A stretch of 45,475 nucleotides of DNA from Candidatus Liptonbacteria bacterium (GCA_016186635.1 JACPLI010000011.1:1-45475), one strand, 5' to 3'. Shown: positions 15,516-23,760, counted from the first letter of the stretch. Notes: generated by a model from the letters alone, not told the origin. Numbers and translations: made by a program.

Positions 15516-15549
15516 GCCGTCCCACAACTGTGCGGGACGGCACTCTTTA
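15516..15549. terminator. Bidirectional terminator after greA
   Basis: The stem GCCGTCCC/GGGACGGC (15516-15523, 15534-15541) is followed by ACTCTTTATT on the plus strand. On the minus strand it is followed by CTCTTCATTTTT, ending the convergent NtrC-type gene too. Confidence 0.75.
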
Positions 15550-15561
15550 TTGCCTTTAGAA

Positions 15562-16626
15562 CTATTCACTTTGCTTCTGATATCGCTTTGACGCACCGAT
15601 GAGGATATTGCGAAGGGTCCGCACGTTAATCCCCAGCGCGCGGGCAGCGCGGCTGCGATTCCCCTCATGCACAGCGACCACTGCATTCACAATCAGCCCC
15701 ATGATCTGCCAAAGCGACAACCCTCGATTGGTGAGCGTGGCAACCTGCGCCATGAGCAACCCCCGATTCGCCTCCGTCACCGATTCCTGATTCAGCTCAG
15801 CAACAGGAGCAACTTCGGGCTCGGGCAAGGGCATCGCCTCGAAAAGGTGGCTTGGGGAAATAGTGCCTTCGTCCCCCACCAGCACCATTGCCCGCTCTAT
15901 CCGATTCTTGATCTCTCGCACATTCCCGGGCCACGCATGGCTTTGGATCACGAGTTCGCTTTCCGTCCCGAGCCAAACACTTTTCCCGCACCTCCGTGAA
16001 AGCAATGAGGTGAAGTATCGAGCGAAGTGGATAATATCCGCCGGGCGCCTCCGCAAAGGAGGAACGGTGATGGGAAACACATTGAGGCGGTAAAAGAGAT
16101 CGCTTCGAAATGTTTCTTCCTTCACCATTTGTTCCAACCTTCGGTTCGTCGCGGCGATGACGCGAACGTTGGACCGAAGCACTTTTGTGCTCCCCACCCG
16201 CGTGAAGGTGCCATCTTCAAGCACGCGCAAGAGGCGGGGCTGAAGCTTGAGGGGAAGCTCTCCAACCTCATCCAAAAAAATGGAGCCTCCGTTCGCCGCC
16301 TCGAAATGCCCACAGTGCTCCATCGAGGCACCGGTAAACGCCCCCTTCTTGTGCCCGAAAAGCTCGGACTCCATGAGATGTTCGTTCTGGTTTGCGCAGC
16401 TCACTAACGCGAACGGCTGCCCACCTCGGGAACTTTCCTCATGGATTGCCCGCGCCACAACCGCTTTCCCCACTCCCGTTTCCCCAAAAATCATGACGGT
16501 AGAGTCGGTTGCCGCGCATTTCCGCACCCATTCCTCAACTTCCCGCATCGCCGTATCCGGGCACTGCGCGAGGAGTTGCATTGCACTCGTGCGCAATTTC
16601 AACTGCTGCTCTAATTTCTGTTCCAT
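15562..16626 (-). CDS. NtrC-type sigma-54 activator module from an internal start (alternative model)
   Basis: The ATG at 16626 (MEQKLEQQLK) is preceded by AAGGAGGAAGGT, among the best ribosome-binding sites in the window. A promoter-like pair (TTGACC, 18 nt, TAGTAT) lies about 90 nt upstream. This 354-residue product would be a cytoplasmic enhancer-binding-type ATPase with intact Walker A/B, the sigma-54-contacting GAFTGA, the R-finger region and a C-terminal Fis HTH, but without a receiver domain. In Walker A the usual Glu after GKT/GK is Ala (GVGKAVVARA). Whether this organism has sigma-54 cannot be seen here. Confidence 0.6.
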   Translation of the reverse strand: MEQKLEQQLKLRTSAMQLLAQCPDTAMREVEEWVRKCAATDSTVMIFGETGVGKAVVARAIHEESSRGGQPFALVSCANQNEHLMESELFGHKKGAFTGASMEHCGHFEAANGGSIFLDEVGELPLKLQPRLLRVLEDGTFTRVGSTKVLRSNVRVIAATNRRLEQMVKEETFRSDLFYRLNVFPITVPPLRRRPADIIHFARYFTSLLSRRCGKSVWLGTESELVIQSHAWPGNVREIKNRIERAMVLVGDEGTISPSHLFEAMPLPEPEVAPVAELNQESVTEANRGLLMAQVATLTNRGLSLWQIMGLIVNAVVAVHEGNRSRAARALGINVRTLRNILIGASKRYQKQSE

Positions 16627-19038
16627 ACCTTCCTCCTTCCATTGGTTGATTGTTTTCCCTCGTGCATCACCTGCACCAGCCCTTCCGAAATCTGAAAAAT
16701 GAGTTTTCAAATTAACATGCGTTGATACTACTCCCGCGTGCGCAGCGCGGTCAACAGAAAAGAGTCCCGCCATGGCGGGACTCTTTTGCAAGCCATCCGA
16801 ACGCAACCAATGCAGGAAATCCGCTATTTGGATGAAGAATTTCCCGATTGAGGTGAAAAGGTTGCCCACCATTCGGAACAGCCATTCGAAGAGTGCTCCG
16901 ATGAGGTTCCCAATCCATTGCACTATATCGCCCAGCATGCCGAATACCGTACCGACGACGTTTGCAAGCAAAACCCCCGCGTTCCGCTGCGGCTCCGCCC
17001 GCCCCACTTCAATCGGCGTGGATGACGGCGTGCTCGTCGCAGAAACCGGAGCGGCGCTCTCTGAAGACGGTGCCGTCGTTCCCGAAACCGGAACAGTCCC
17101 CGTCGCCGACGACGCACCCGTTGCGCCGCCTTGCGTGCCTGCGCGATACGCCGCGAGAATCGCCGCTTCGTCCGCAGTAAGCGCCTCCGGAGTGCCGCAG
17201 AGAAGTTCGTTTATTTTGTGGAGCGTGGTGATGTAAACGTACCCCGTCGGATTCGCCGCGCCCCACGGCTCCAAAATGTCCGCGGCATACTTCCGCTGGA
17301 ACGCCACCACCGCGTCGAACGTCGCTTGGTCAAACGTCCCACTTATCTCCACGTCCGCCGCTTGCTCGTGGAATCGGAGGAAGTATTGCACTTTCATCAC
17401 TTCAAACGGGTCATTGTTCCCGCCGATGCGCATGTAGTTCTCTATGCGCACGCAGGCGGGAGAAGGTATGAGATACGACGTCGCGCCCGCCATTGCCACC
17501 TGATTCCGAAGAGCTGCGGGAGCTGATTGTGTCCAGTCCACCGTCCCGCCGTATCCAACGCTCACCGAAGGACCCCATACCGGCGCTGGCGGCGTGGTGC
17601 CTCCTCCCCCCTCAATGGGCGGAGTCGATGTCGCCGTCGGAGGAGTAGACGTAGTGATGACAGGCGGCGTGGAGGTAGTAACTACCGGAGGAGTTGAAGT
17701 GGCGATGGGCGGCGTAGACGTCGCCACCGGAGGCACCGTCGTGTCACCATCATCGTCATCCTCTTCTTCCTCGTCCCCCGCGCTCCCGGGCGTTATGCCG
17801 TCACTGCCGTTTTCGGAAGAGCTGTTGGACGCCGGAGGAGCCTGCGCGCTCACACTATCACCTCCGTTTTCGGATGAAGCGTCTCCAGCGGGAGGAATCT
17901 GCACGTTCACGCTGTCCCTTCCATTTTCAGACGAACCCGTCGCCACGCCCGTTTCACCAACAGACACTGCATTACCTCCATTTTCGGAAAGGCCGTTGAG
18001 TGCGGGAGGAATTTGTACGGCTATACTGTCGGCGCCGTTTTCTGAAGAACCGCTCGAGACAGAAGTTTGGACGGAAACAGTACTGTCGCCGCCGTTCTCC
18101 GACACGCCATTCGCACTACTCGAAATTCCCGAGGTGATTCCATCATTGCCGTTTTCGGAAGTTCCTCCTGCCGTCGCACCGCTTCCCGCCCCAATCCCGT
18201 CGCTGCCGTTTTCGGATGCTCCCGTTGACGCCGTAACTACCGCTCCCACGTCTACCTGACCGGCAGGCAAGCTTTCCTCGCCGTTTTGGGATAAGGCATT
18301 CGCCGCGCCTCCATCGGCACGCATTGCGGATTCCTCGCCATTCGTGGAAGACGCGATTGCCGCTCCCCCCTCCAGGCTCGCTCCGCCGTCGTCGCCGTTC
18401 ACCGATGCTCCAATAGCCGTGCCGCCTGCTCCCGCGCCCGCGCCGCTCTCGTCGCCATTCCGCGACTCGCCGGTCGCCGTACCTGCAGAGGGAGAGACCG
18501 TGAGCGTATCTTCTCCATTTCCGGATACCGCCGTCACGGAACCTGAAGAAGCCGTGGGAAATTCCTCACCGTTTGCCGAGGCGCCCGCCGGCTGCCCGGA
18601 GACTTCCACACTCCCTCCGAAATTCTCCGAGACGCCGCTTGCCGCACGTATCTCTGGGGAAGTGAAGTTCTCGTCGCCCCCGCTCTCCGACACCGCTGCC
18701 GGAGTGAACGACGAAGAGTCGGCACCATCGTCTCCGTTTGAAGACAGCGCACTTGCCTGCGAGGTAAGAATCTCCTCCCCGTTCGCTGGCGCTGCCGCCG
18801 CCTGAAGCGGCGAAGATAAGTCGTCCCCGTCGTTTGCAGATGCTCCGCTTGCCTGCCCCACGGAAACGCTGATGCCTGCCTGGCCGGTAGGCAGGCCGTC
18901 GCCGCTGTTCTCCGACATCCCCACTGCCTGCCCGCTCGCGATTTGGCACGACATAATCGCCAGTATGCTCGCGCAGAGCAACGCATGCGCGCTGCGCTTC
19001 CCTTGTACATGCATCATGTTTCTGTGAACAGAACCCAT
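15562..19038 (-). CDS. Giant envelope ORF: SENG repeats, PG-binding-like domain, hydrophobic helices and NtrC-type AAA+/Fis module
   Basis: One uninterrupted frame of 1158 residues. Order: signal peptide (about 8-36; starts at MGSV or MMHV); about 20 degenerate 17-25-residue repeats centred on SENGGDS (about 40-450); an acidic tract and Pro/Thr linker (PPVATSTPP units); a peptidoglycan-binding-like domain (about 522-620, VMKVQYFLRFHEQ ... TFDAVVAFQRKYA); hydrophobic amphipathic helices (about 688-746); then AAA+ (Walker A GETGVGKA near 850, GAFTGA near 898, Walker B SIFLDEVGELP, Arg-finger region FRSDLFYRL) and a Fis-type HTH (SRAARALGINVRTLRN, about 1129-1144). It could be a membrane-spanning transcription activator. 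However, an internal palindrome, promoter and Shine-Dalgarno site suggest two genes sharing a frame. Confidence 0.7.
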   Translation of the reverse strand: MGSVHRNMMHVQGKRSAHALLCASILAIMSCQIASGQAVGMSENSGDGLPTGQAGISVSVGQASGASANDGDDLSSPLQAAAAPANGEEILTSQASALSSNGDDGADSSSFTPAAVSESGGDENFTSPEIRAASGVSENFGGSVEVSGQPAGASANGEEFPTASSGSVTAVSGNGEDTLTVSPSAGTATGESRNGDESGAGAGAGGTAIGASVNGDDGGASLEGGAAIASSTNGEESAMRADGGAANALSQNGEESLPAGQVDVGAVVTASTGASENGSDGIGAGSGATAGGTSENGNDGITSGISSSANGVSENGGDSTVSVQTSVSSGSSENGADSIAVQIPPALNGLSENGGNAVSVGETGVATGSSENGRDSVNVQIPPAGDASSENGGDSVSAQAPPASNSSSENGSDGITPGSAGDEEEEDDDDGDTTVPPVATSTPPIATSTPPVVTTSTPPVITTSTPPTATSTPPIEGGGGTTPPAPVWGPSVSVGYGGTVDWTQSAPAALRNQVAMAGATSYLIPSPACVRIENYMRIGGNNDPFEVMKVQYFLRFHEQAADVEISGTFDQATFDAVVAFQRKYAADILEPWGAANPTGYVYITTLHKINELLCGTPEALTADEAAILAAYRAGTQGGATGASSATGTVPVSGTTAPSSESAAPVSATSTPSSTPIEVGRAEPQRNAGVLLANVVGTVFGMLGDIVQWIGNLIGALFEWLFRMVGNLFTSIGKFFIQIADFLHWLRSDGLQKSPAMAGLFSVDRAAHAGVVSTHVNLKTHFSDFGRAGAGDARGKTINQWKEEGMEQKLEQQLKLRTSAMQLLAQCPDTAMREVEEWVRKCAATDSTVMIFGETGVGKAVVARAIHEESSRGGQPFALVSCANQNEHLMESELFGHKKGAFTGASMEHCGHFEAANGGSIFLDEVGELPLKLQPRLLRVLEDGTFTRVGSTKVLRSNVRVIAATNRRLEQMVKEETFRSDLFYRLNVFPITVPPLRRRPADIIHFARYFTSLLSRRCGKSVWLGTESELVIQSHAWPGNVREIKNRIERAMVLVGDEGTISPSHLFEAMPLPEPEVAPVAELNQESVTEANRGLLMAQVATLTNRGLSLWQIMGLIVNAVVAVHEGNRSRAARALGINVRTLRNILIGASKRYQKQSE
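16725..16754 (-). promoter_or_regulatory. Candidate internal promoter upstream of the NtrC-type module
   Basis: On the minus strand, -35 TTGACC (16749-16754), 18-nt spacer, -10 TAGTAT (16725-16730). It lies just downstream of a palindromic hairpin and inside the long open frame. Confidence 0.5.
16758..16787. terminator. 30-bp perfect palindrome inside the long ORF, terminator-like
   Basis: AAAAGAGTCCCGCC and its complement meet at CCATGG. The outer A/T pairs give a TTTT end on either strand, resembling an intrinsic terminator. It is translated as LQKSPAMAGLFS in the long ORF. Confidence 0.55.
17780..18930 (-). repeat. About 20 tandem coding repeats (SENGGDS type)
   Basis: Degenerate repeats of about 51-75 bp whose core encodes S-E/x-N-G-x-D-S. 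C-terminal copies are close to each other (SENGGDS, SENGADS, SENGRDS) while N-terminal copies have diverged (SANGEE, SRNGDES), which suggests expansion from one end. Confidence 0.8.
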
Positions 19039-19281
19039 TTGGAATGAGTTCTGCTACTCTCGACCTTTGATGGTCCGGCAGGAGTACGACAATCGTGGAC
19101 TGCGAAATGTCCCTGCCGGGCTCGTGAGTAGACCCCGATGGGGTCTGGACAAGCCGGGAGTTGTGAAGATACAGATGTATGGTTTTCAAAAAAACGCGAC
19201 CCGTCTTAGGGGTCATGCGCGCTCTTAATGTGCAAGCACAAAAAGAGCGCGCCGAAACAATTTTGGTGTTTATATCCCCCG
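19039..19281 (-). promoter_or_regulatory. Long structured leader of the SENG-repeat gene
   Basis: 243 bp without an ORF. On the minus strand there are stacked hairpins: GCGCGCTCTT/AAGAGCGCGC (about 19215-19252), GACCCC/GGGGTC (about 19131-19145), CCGGCAGG/CCTGCCGG enclosing GGAC/GTCC (about 19074-19120), and AGAAC/GTTCT next to the start codon. The first may end the upstream gene. The others could form a regulatory 5' leader. I could not place a clear promoter. Confidence 0.4.
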
Positions 19282-20337
19282 TTACGGCGCCGCCGTTTGC
19301 CGCAGACGAAAGAATGCAACCGAGTGATGCCGAAGTTCGTTGGTGAATGACCCCCCTGCGCCATACGTTACCGGCACCGGCGTCCATATTTCCTTGGGCA
19401 GGAACCCGTAGAGAATCTGGTACCCGAATCCGCCGGGCTGGCCGATGACATCTAAGGCATACTTGTCTTTTTCCACCAGACGGACATTCAGGCGCGGCGC
19501 CGTGGTCAGCAGCACCGCATCGCTGCCGAGAACGGTCCCGTCGGCGTCTCTAAACGTGACGCGAAATGAGACGAAGAATCCGGGCGCCGTAGTGGCGTTC
19601 CGGTCCGCCCCGATGTCCGCAACTTTTGCCGCCGCAAACGAACTCGTTGCGCCGAATGAACGAAGTTGATGCACCAGCACCGACGACGACACAGGACTCG
19701 TGTCGCTCTCGTACTTTGCGTCATCGCCCGTGTCCGGCGCGCGGTCTCCGCCATAGCTCCATCCTTGGAGAATGTACTGGTACGGGATTTCCGCGCCCGT
19801 CGAGGAGTTTATGCCGATGTTCCCTCTGAAGTTCAGCGGAACGAAGGAGGATTGTATTTCAATCTCCCCCTGGCGCGCCGCAAACGGCACGCCGTTCGTG
19901 GAGACGGCGGTTACGGGGAACCGCAGGAGATTCCCGAACTCGCCCGCAAACGCCCCGGATGGATTCGGCTGTCCCCGCCACAAATTGAACCCCGTGGCGA
20001 CCACCATGTCGCTCCACTCAAGGTATCCGATTTTATGCCATGCCGCCGGGTTGTCGGTGCGGTTCATCCCGACAAATTCGCCGCGGAGCCCTCGCATAAT
20101 GATGTGCTTGTTCACCGCGTAGTTCGGCGATGAACGGGCAACGGACGAGGTGGGGATAATCCTCACCAGAAGCCCTGCCCGCTGAACGCTCTTTTTCGCG
20201 ATTGAGGGCGCCTGCACGGCTGGAACGGTACTGCTGATGCCGTCCCCGCCGTTTTCCGTTCCTGCGCTCGCCGGCGCAGCGTATCCCGAAAGGGCGGCTC
20301 CAAGGAGCGCACCCACCAACATGAGTGTTCTTTTCAT
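19282..20337 (-). CDS. Secreted protein with one SENG-type motif at its mature N-terminus
   Basis: 351 residues from the ATG at 20337. The signal peptide is MKRTLMLVGALLGAALSGYA with predicted cleavage after APASA. The mature protein begins GTENGGDGISS, the same motif repeated about 20 times in the neighbouring gene. The rest is beta-rich with unrecognised domains: IIMRGLRGEFVGMNRTDNPA, GYLEWSDMVVATGFNLW and a C-terminal ILYGFLPKEIWTPVPV. The upstream frame to 20415 adds Cys/Arg-rich non-signal sequence. Same strand and adjacent to the SENG-repeat gene, so a shared export or assembly role is plausible. Confidence 0.75.
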   Translation of the reverse strand: MKRTLMLVGALLGAALSGYAAPASAGTENGGDGISSTVPAVQAPSIAKKSVQRAGLLVRIIPTSSVARSSPNYAVNKHIIMRGLRGEFVGMNRTDNPAAWHKIGYLEWSDMVVATGFNLWRGQPNPSGAFAGEFGNLLRFPVTAVSTNGVPFAARQGEIEIQSSFVPLNFRGNIGINSSTGAEIPYQYILQGWSYGGDRAPDTGDDAKYESDTSPVSSSVLVHQLRSFGATSSFAAAKVADIGADRNATTAPGFFVSFRVTFRDADGTVLGSDAVLLTTAPRLNVRLVEKDKYALDVIGQPGGFGYQILYGFLPKEIWTPVPVTYGAGGSFTNELRHHSVAFFRLRQTAAP

Positions 20338-20511
20338 TCGTTTTTCCTTTGCCAATCTGCAAAAATCCCTGCGTGCGCGAAGGAAACAGCCAGCTTCCTT
20401 ACAAAGGCAGCACACGCCCGCCGAAACTCTTGCTGCTGCTGATTTTCTTATACCCGCCGCTTCATGAACATTGGATGAAAAAAAATGCTATACTTATAAC
20501 TAACCATTAAA

Positions 20512-22560
20512 GTGTTCAAGCGATTTCTCCCCGCCGCTTTCGCAATTGTACTTGCCGCAGCAAGCATGTCGTTTCCTGCGCGCGCCCAAGAAACGAGCGT
20601 AGAAGCGCTCCAGCGGCAAGTCCAAGCGCTTCTTTTCCAAATCCAGGCGCTGCAAACCCAGGTGACGGAACTGCGGGCGGAGCTTGGGGTCTCCCGCGCC
20701 GCCGCCTCCCCTCCTCCGGAAGCGGCTTCTCCCGCGCCGGAATTCGCGCGCCCGCTCGCCGTCGGCATGAGCGGCGATGACGTGCGGCGGCTTCAGGAAT
20801 TTCTCGCGCGCGACCCCGCAGTGTACCCGGAGCGGCTTCTCACCGGCTATTTCGGTCCGCTCACCGAACAAGCGGTGCGGCGCTGGCAGAGAACGCAGGG
20901 CATTGAACAAGCGGGGCGCGTGGGGCGCACCACGCTCGCGCGGCTGAATGAGATGTTCGCCGCGGCTGCCCCCGCCTACGCCACTTCGACTGTAGCGCTC
21001 TTTGCCACGAGCACTTCTCCGAGCGCCGCCGCCAGCTCTCCTGTGTCCGCAACATCTACCCCTGTCTCTGCCGAACCGTCGTTGTCATCGTCATCGCTAT
21101 TGTCGTTGTCCGCATCCTCAACTTCCTCATCCTCCACCGCATCGCCGTCTTCTGCAACTGTTTCTTCCACTCCCCCGGTCTGTACACCGGAACTCATGCG
21201 TCTTCTCGGGGCAGGATGCATATGGAAAGAAAACACGTGGTTCGACTATTACCAAGTAAGCTACCTTCCCACTCCCACCTCCACGGCTGCGAAGAGCTGT
21301 GTCTTGGAGTACGCGACGGGGTGCACCGTGCGGCCAGTCACCTCCACCGCCGCGACTACTGCATCCGCCGCAACGGCAGCGAGCACGGGAACCACCGCCG
21401 CCTGCACCTCAAGCCAATATTGGAACGGTTCGGCATGTGTTTCTCTTGCTTCCAGTTCTTCTTCGTCCACTCCGTCCTCCTCGTCTTCCTCGTCATCAAC
21501 CGCAAGCAGTACCACGCCGGTGACGCTCTCCATCACGATTACCTCTCCATGGGAAAAAATGTATTGGCTGAGGGGAAACACCTACACCATTCGCTGGTCC
21601 TCGACGGCTTCCGGCATCGCCGCGAGCTCGACCTACGTGACGGTTGACATGCGGCCAGTCGGTTCGGGGAATACTTCCTATCTCGCAACCGTCCAGAACA
21701 CCGGAAGCTGGAGCTGGACAGTCCCGTACACCCAGCCGCTCGGCAGTTATATTCTTCGCGCCGTCATGGCCGGTTCCGGCGCCGTTGCGTCAGACGAAGC
21801 GAACTCCGAAATTGTCATCACGGCGCCCATCTCAACCGCGCCGGACCCGGCATCGCTCATCGGACACTGGAAATTTGACGGGAGCGGCGCGAACGAAAAG
21901 GCCGGTCCTGCGGCAGTAACGGTAGGAGGGGCCTCATTCACCTCAAGCGGCGGGAAATTCGGCGGCTATGCATACATTTCCTCGGCGAGCGACTATGTGC
22001 GGATTCCGTACGCCGCCGCCTTTGACCTCCCCAACTCGTTCTCCGTCGAATTCTGGTTCCGCCAGCGCTCGAACCAAAGCAGCAATCAGTCGCTCGTGTA
22101 CAAAGGCAACCCTCCCAACAACTACAACTTCAACATATTCCGGTATCTCTGGAACGAGTACAACTCCGGCGCGGTCATCACGGGCTACACCGCCGCCTCC
22201 ACGGGATACTGGACGCAAACGAGTAACGACAACATCCCCGCGCACAACGAATGGCACCACGTGGTTTTTGCAAAAAGCCAGACCTCGCGGGCGTATTACA
22301 TTGATGGCATCGAAGTTAACTCCGCGTCGGACAGTCCCGTTGCGAAAACTCCCCACAGTGACATTATCCTCGGCAGCCCGGCAATCGATACCGACATCGA
22401 CAATTTGAAAATCTATAACCAGGCGCTCACGCCGGGAGAAGTGTGGGGTGTCTACAGCGCGCCAACCGCATACGCTCCGAGCGTGCAGGCCCAGCTCGCC
22501 GACATTGCGGCGGGGTTCGCCCGCCTCATCGAGCAACTCCGGAGAACACTCGAGCGGTGA
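20512..22560 (+). CDS. Secreted PG-binding-like and LamG domain protein
   Basis: 682 residues from GTG. Order: signal peptide (1-25, ending ARA); coiled coil (27-60, VEALQRQVQALLFQIQALQ); a PGBD1-like domain (about 80-150, VGMSGDDVRRLQEFLARD and GYFGPLTEQAVRRWQ); long Ser/Thr linkers; an Ig-like domain (about 345-435, ITITSPWEKMYWLRGNTYTI); and a LamG/concanavalin-like domain (about 443-640, LIGHWKFDGSG, SVEFWFRQRS, EWHHVVFAKSQ, YYIDGIEV, DIDNLKIYNQALT). The architecture is typical of wall-attached adhesive proteins. -10-like TATACT/TTATAA sequences at 20489-20499 leave little leader. Confidence 0.85.
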   Translation: MFKRFLPAAFAIVLAAASMSFPARAQETSVEALQRQVQALLFQIQALQTQVTELRAELGVSRAAASPPPEAASPAPEFARPLAVGMSGDDVRRLQEFLARDPAVYPERLLTGYFGPLTEQAVRRWQRTQGIEQAGRVGRTTLARLNEMFAAAAPAYATSTVALFATSTSPSAAASSPVSATSTPVSAEPSLSSSSLLSLSASSTSSSSTASPSSATVSSTPPVCTPELMRLLGAGCIWKENTWFDYYQVSYLPTPTSTAAKSCVLEYATGCTVRPVTSTAATTASAATAASTGTTAACTSSQYWNGSACVSLASSSSSSTPSSSSSSSSTASSTTPVTLSITITSPWEKMYWLRGNTYTIRWSSTASGIAASSTYVTVDMRPVGSGNTSYLATVQNTGSWSWTVPYTQPLGSYILRAVMAGSGAVASDEANSEIVITAPISTAPDPASLIGHWKFDGSGANEKAGPAAVTVGGASFTSSGGKFGGYAYISSASDYVRIPYAAAFDLPNSFSVEFWFRQRSNQSSNQSLVYKGNPPNNYNFNIFRYLWNEYNSGAVITGYTAASTGYWTQTSNDNIPAHNEWHHVVFAKSQTSRAYYIDGIEVNSASDSPVAKTPHSDIILGSPAIDTDIDNLKIYNQALTPGEVWGVYSAPTAYAPSVQAQLADIAAGFARLIEQLRRTLER

Positions 22561-22564
22561 CGCT

Positions 22565-22786
22565 CTAAAACAAACTTTGCCCCGGCGGGCGCTTCCGCGC
22601 CGCAACTTTTCCCTCAATCGCTTTCTGTAAATCCCTCGCGCGCACTTTCCACTCCCTCCCGATTTTGAACGCGGGAAGCTTCCCTTTGCGGCACCATTCC
22701 TGAATGGTGTCTGCGGTGACGCCAAAAAACTTCGCGAGCCGCTCCGCGTCGTAGACCTTCCATTCCTTCTCGCGCGCCTTCCTCAT
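22565..22786 (-). CDS. Small MerR/excisionase-type HTH protein
   Basis: 73 residues from MRKAREKEWKVYD. It has one winged-HTH of the excisionase type: YDAERLAKFFGVTADTIQEW, CRKGKLPAFKIGREWKV and RARDLQKAIEG. Such domains bind DNA in excision or gene control; the target is unknown and no integrase is nearby. The frame is open upstream to 22942, but that part crosses a -10-like TATACT (22818-22823) and lacks family similarity. It ends 4 bp from the convergent LamG gene. Confidence 0.82.
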   Translation of the reverse strand: MRKAREKEWKVYDAERLAKFFGVTADTIQEWCRKGKLPAFKIGREWKVRARDLQKAIEGKVAARKRPPGQSLF

Positions 22787-22841
22787 GCGTTCCGGCGCTA
22801 TCGCCGGGATTGCCTTTAGTATACCACCTCCGCAAAAGTCA

Positions 22842-22869
22842 TTGACGCCGCGCGCGTGCGCCGTACAAT
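22842..22869 (+). promoter_or_regulatory. Promoter for the gene at 22910
   Basis: -35 TTGACG (22842-22847), 16-nt spacer, -10 TACAAT (22864-22869). It leaves a leader of about 35 nt. Confidence 0.6.
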
Positions 22870-22909
22870 GCGACATAGAAACCTTCAACAATCTACACAT
22901 TAGCACATT

Positions 22910-23293
22910 ATGCAGAACCGAAGCAGAGAAAGTCAGCGACAAGAAATCTTACAGCGCGCCAGAACGCACATCACCGAATTCGAAACTCAACTCTTAGGGA
23001 AAGGGTACACTCTCGCGCATATACGCCTCACGCTCGTGTTCGTGTGCGTCGAGCGGATGAAATCGAGAACGAAAAAGGGGCTGGTGTATGCTGACCCGCT
23101 CGAAAAATCCGCAAACGAATTTTTCGAACAGGATGTAGAACCGATGCTCCGAGAATTCACAGGGGAAAATGAAGCGGAATTTCTGGCGCTCGAGGCAAAG
23201 GTGCACAAACACCTCTCAGACACGATCGACGGAATGTACAGTGGCGTACTCCTCGGGCAAGATGCTGTGCAGCAGAAATCTGCCTTGGTGTGA
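22910..23293 (+). CDS. Hypothetical helical protein (127 aa)
   Basis: 127 residues, soluble and helical: SQRQEILQRARTHITEFETQ, then HIRLTLVFVCVERMKSRTKKG and an acidic C-terminal half (FFEQDVEPMLREFTGENEAE). I do not recognise the family. It has its own promoter and terminator, so it is monocistronic. Confidence 0.7.
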   Translation: MQNRSRESQRQEILQRARTHITEFETQLLGKGYTLAHIRLTLVFVCVERMKSRTKKGLVYADPLEKSANEFFEQDVEPMLREFTGENEAEFLALEAKVHKHLSDTIDGMYSGVLLGQDAVQQKSALV

Positions 23294-23310
23294 AAAACCA
23301 TCCCCGCCGC

Positions 23311-23344
23311 AAAAAGGCCGAAGGCGCAACCGGAGGTCTTTTTT
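23311..23344 (+). terminator. Intrinsic terminator
   Basis: The stem AAAAAGGCC/GGTCTTTTT (one G-T pair) ends in a T-run of six. Confidence 0.7.
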
Positions 23345-23451
23345 GTTATAATAAGGAGTACTGAAAGGTCGGCGTAGCAGAGCGTTAAGCGTGAAGTGGT
23401 AAGTTGTAAGTATGCTTAACGCTTATCGCTTTACACTTAAAACTATCTTAT

Positions 23452-23676
23452 ATGAAAGGTCTTCACATGGTTGCGTTCATCCTCCTCGTCATCGGGGGCT
23501 TGAACTGGCTTTTGGTGGGGCTCGGCGCGGGATGGGAAGTGGGGCAGCTCTTCGGCGGTATGGACAGTGCCGGCGCGAAAATCGTCTACGTCCTTGTCGG
23601 ACTCGCGGCGATTGTGGAAGTCGCGACGCACAAGGGCAACTGCAAGGGGTGCGCGACAAGAGGGGGAAGCATGTAA
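23452..23676 (+). CDS. DUF378 membrane protein
   Basis: 74 residues with two TM helices: MVAFILLVIGGLNWLLVGL and AKIVYVLVGLAAIVEVATH. The GGLNWLLVGL motif is diagnostic of DUF378 (YuzA-like). A short Cys-containing tail (GNCKGCATRGG) follows. Function unknown; it sits in the cytoplasmic membrane. The upstream spacer contains an AAGCGTTAAGCG-type repeat. Confidence 0.88.
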   Translation: MKGLHMVAFILLVIGGLNWLLVGLGAGWEVGQLFGGMDSAGAKIVYVLVGLAAIVEVATHKGNCKGCATRGGSM

Positions 23677-23713
23677 TGATGGGGTGGTCAGTAATCATTG
23701 ACTATTGATCACT

Positions 23714-23753
23714 AACCCCGCTCCGACCAAGGTCGGAGCGGGGTTTTGTTTTG
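23714..23753 (+). terminator. Strong intrinsic terminator
   Basis: A 14-bp stem (ACCCCGCTCCGACC and complement) with a 2-nt AA centre is followed by TTTGTTTTG. Confidence 0.85.
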
Positions 23754-23760
23754 CAATCCT

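Noticed and set aside
17780-18930. CRISPR array at the regular repeats
   Set aside because: The repeats are degenerate, coding and of varied length without conserved direct repeats and unique spacers, and no cas gene is nearby.
13000-20512. Sigma-54 (-24/-12) promoters near the NtrC-type gene
   Set aside because: TGGCAC sequences at 14196, 14616 and 18950 lack a properly spaced TTGC. I found no convincing site, but this was not an exhaustive scan.
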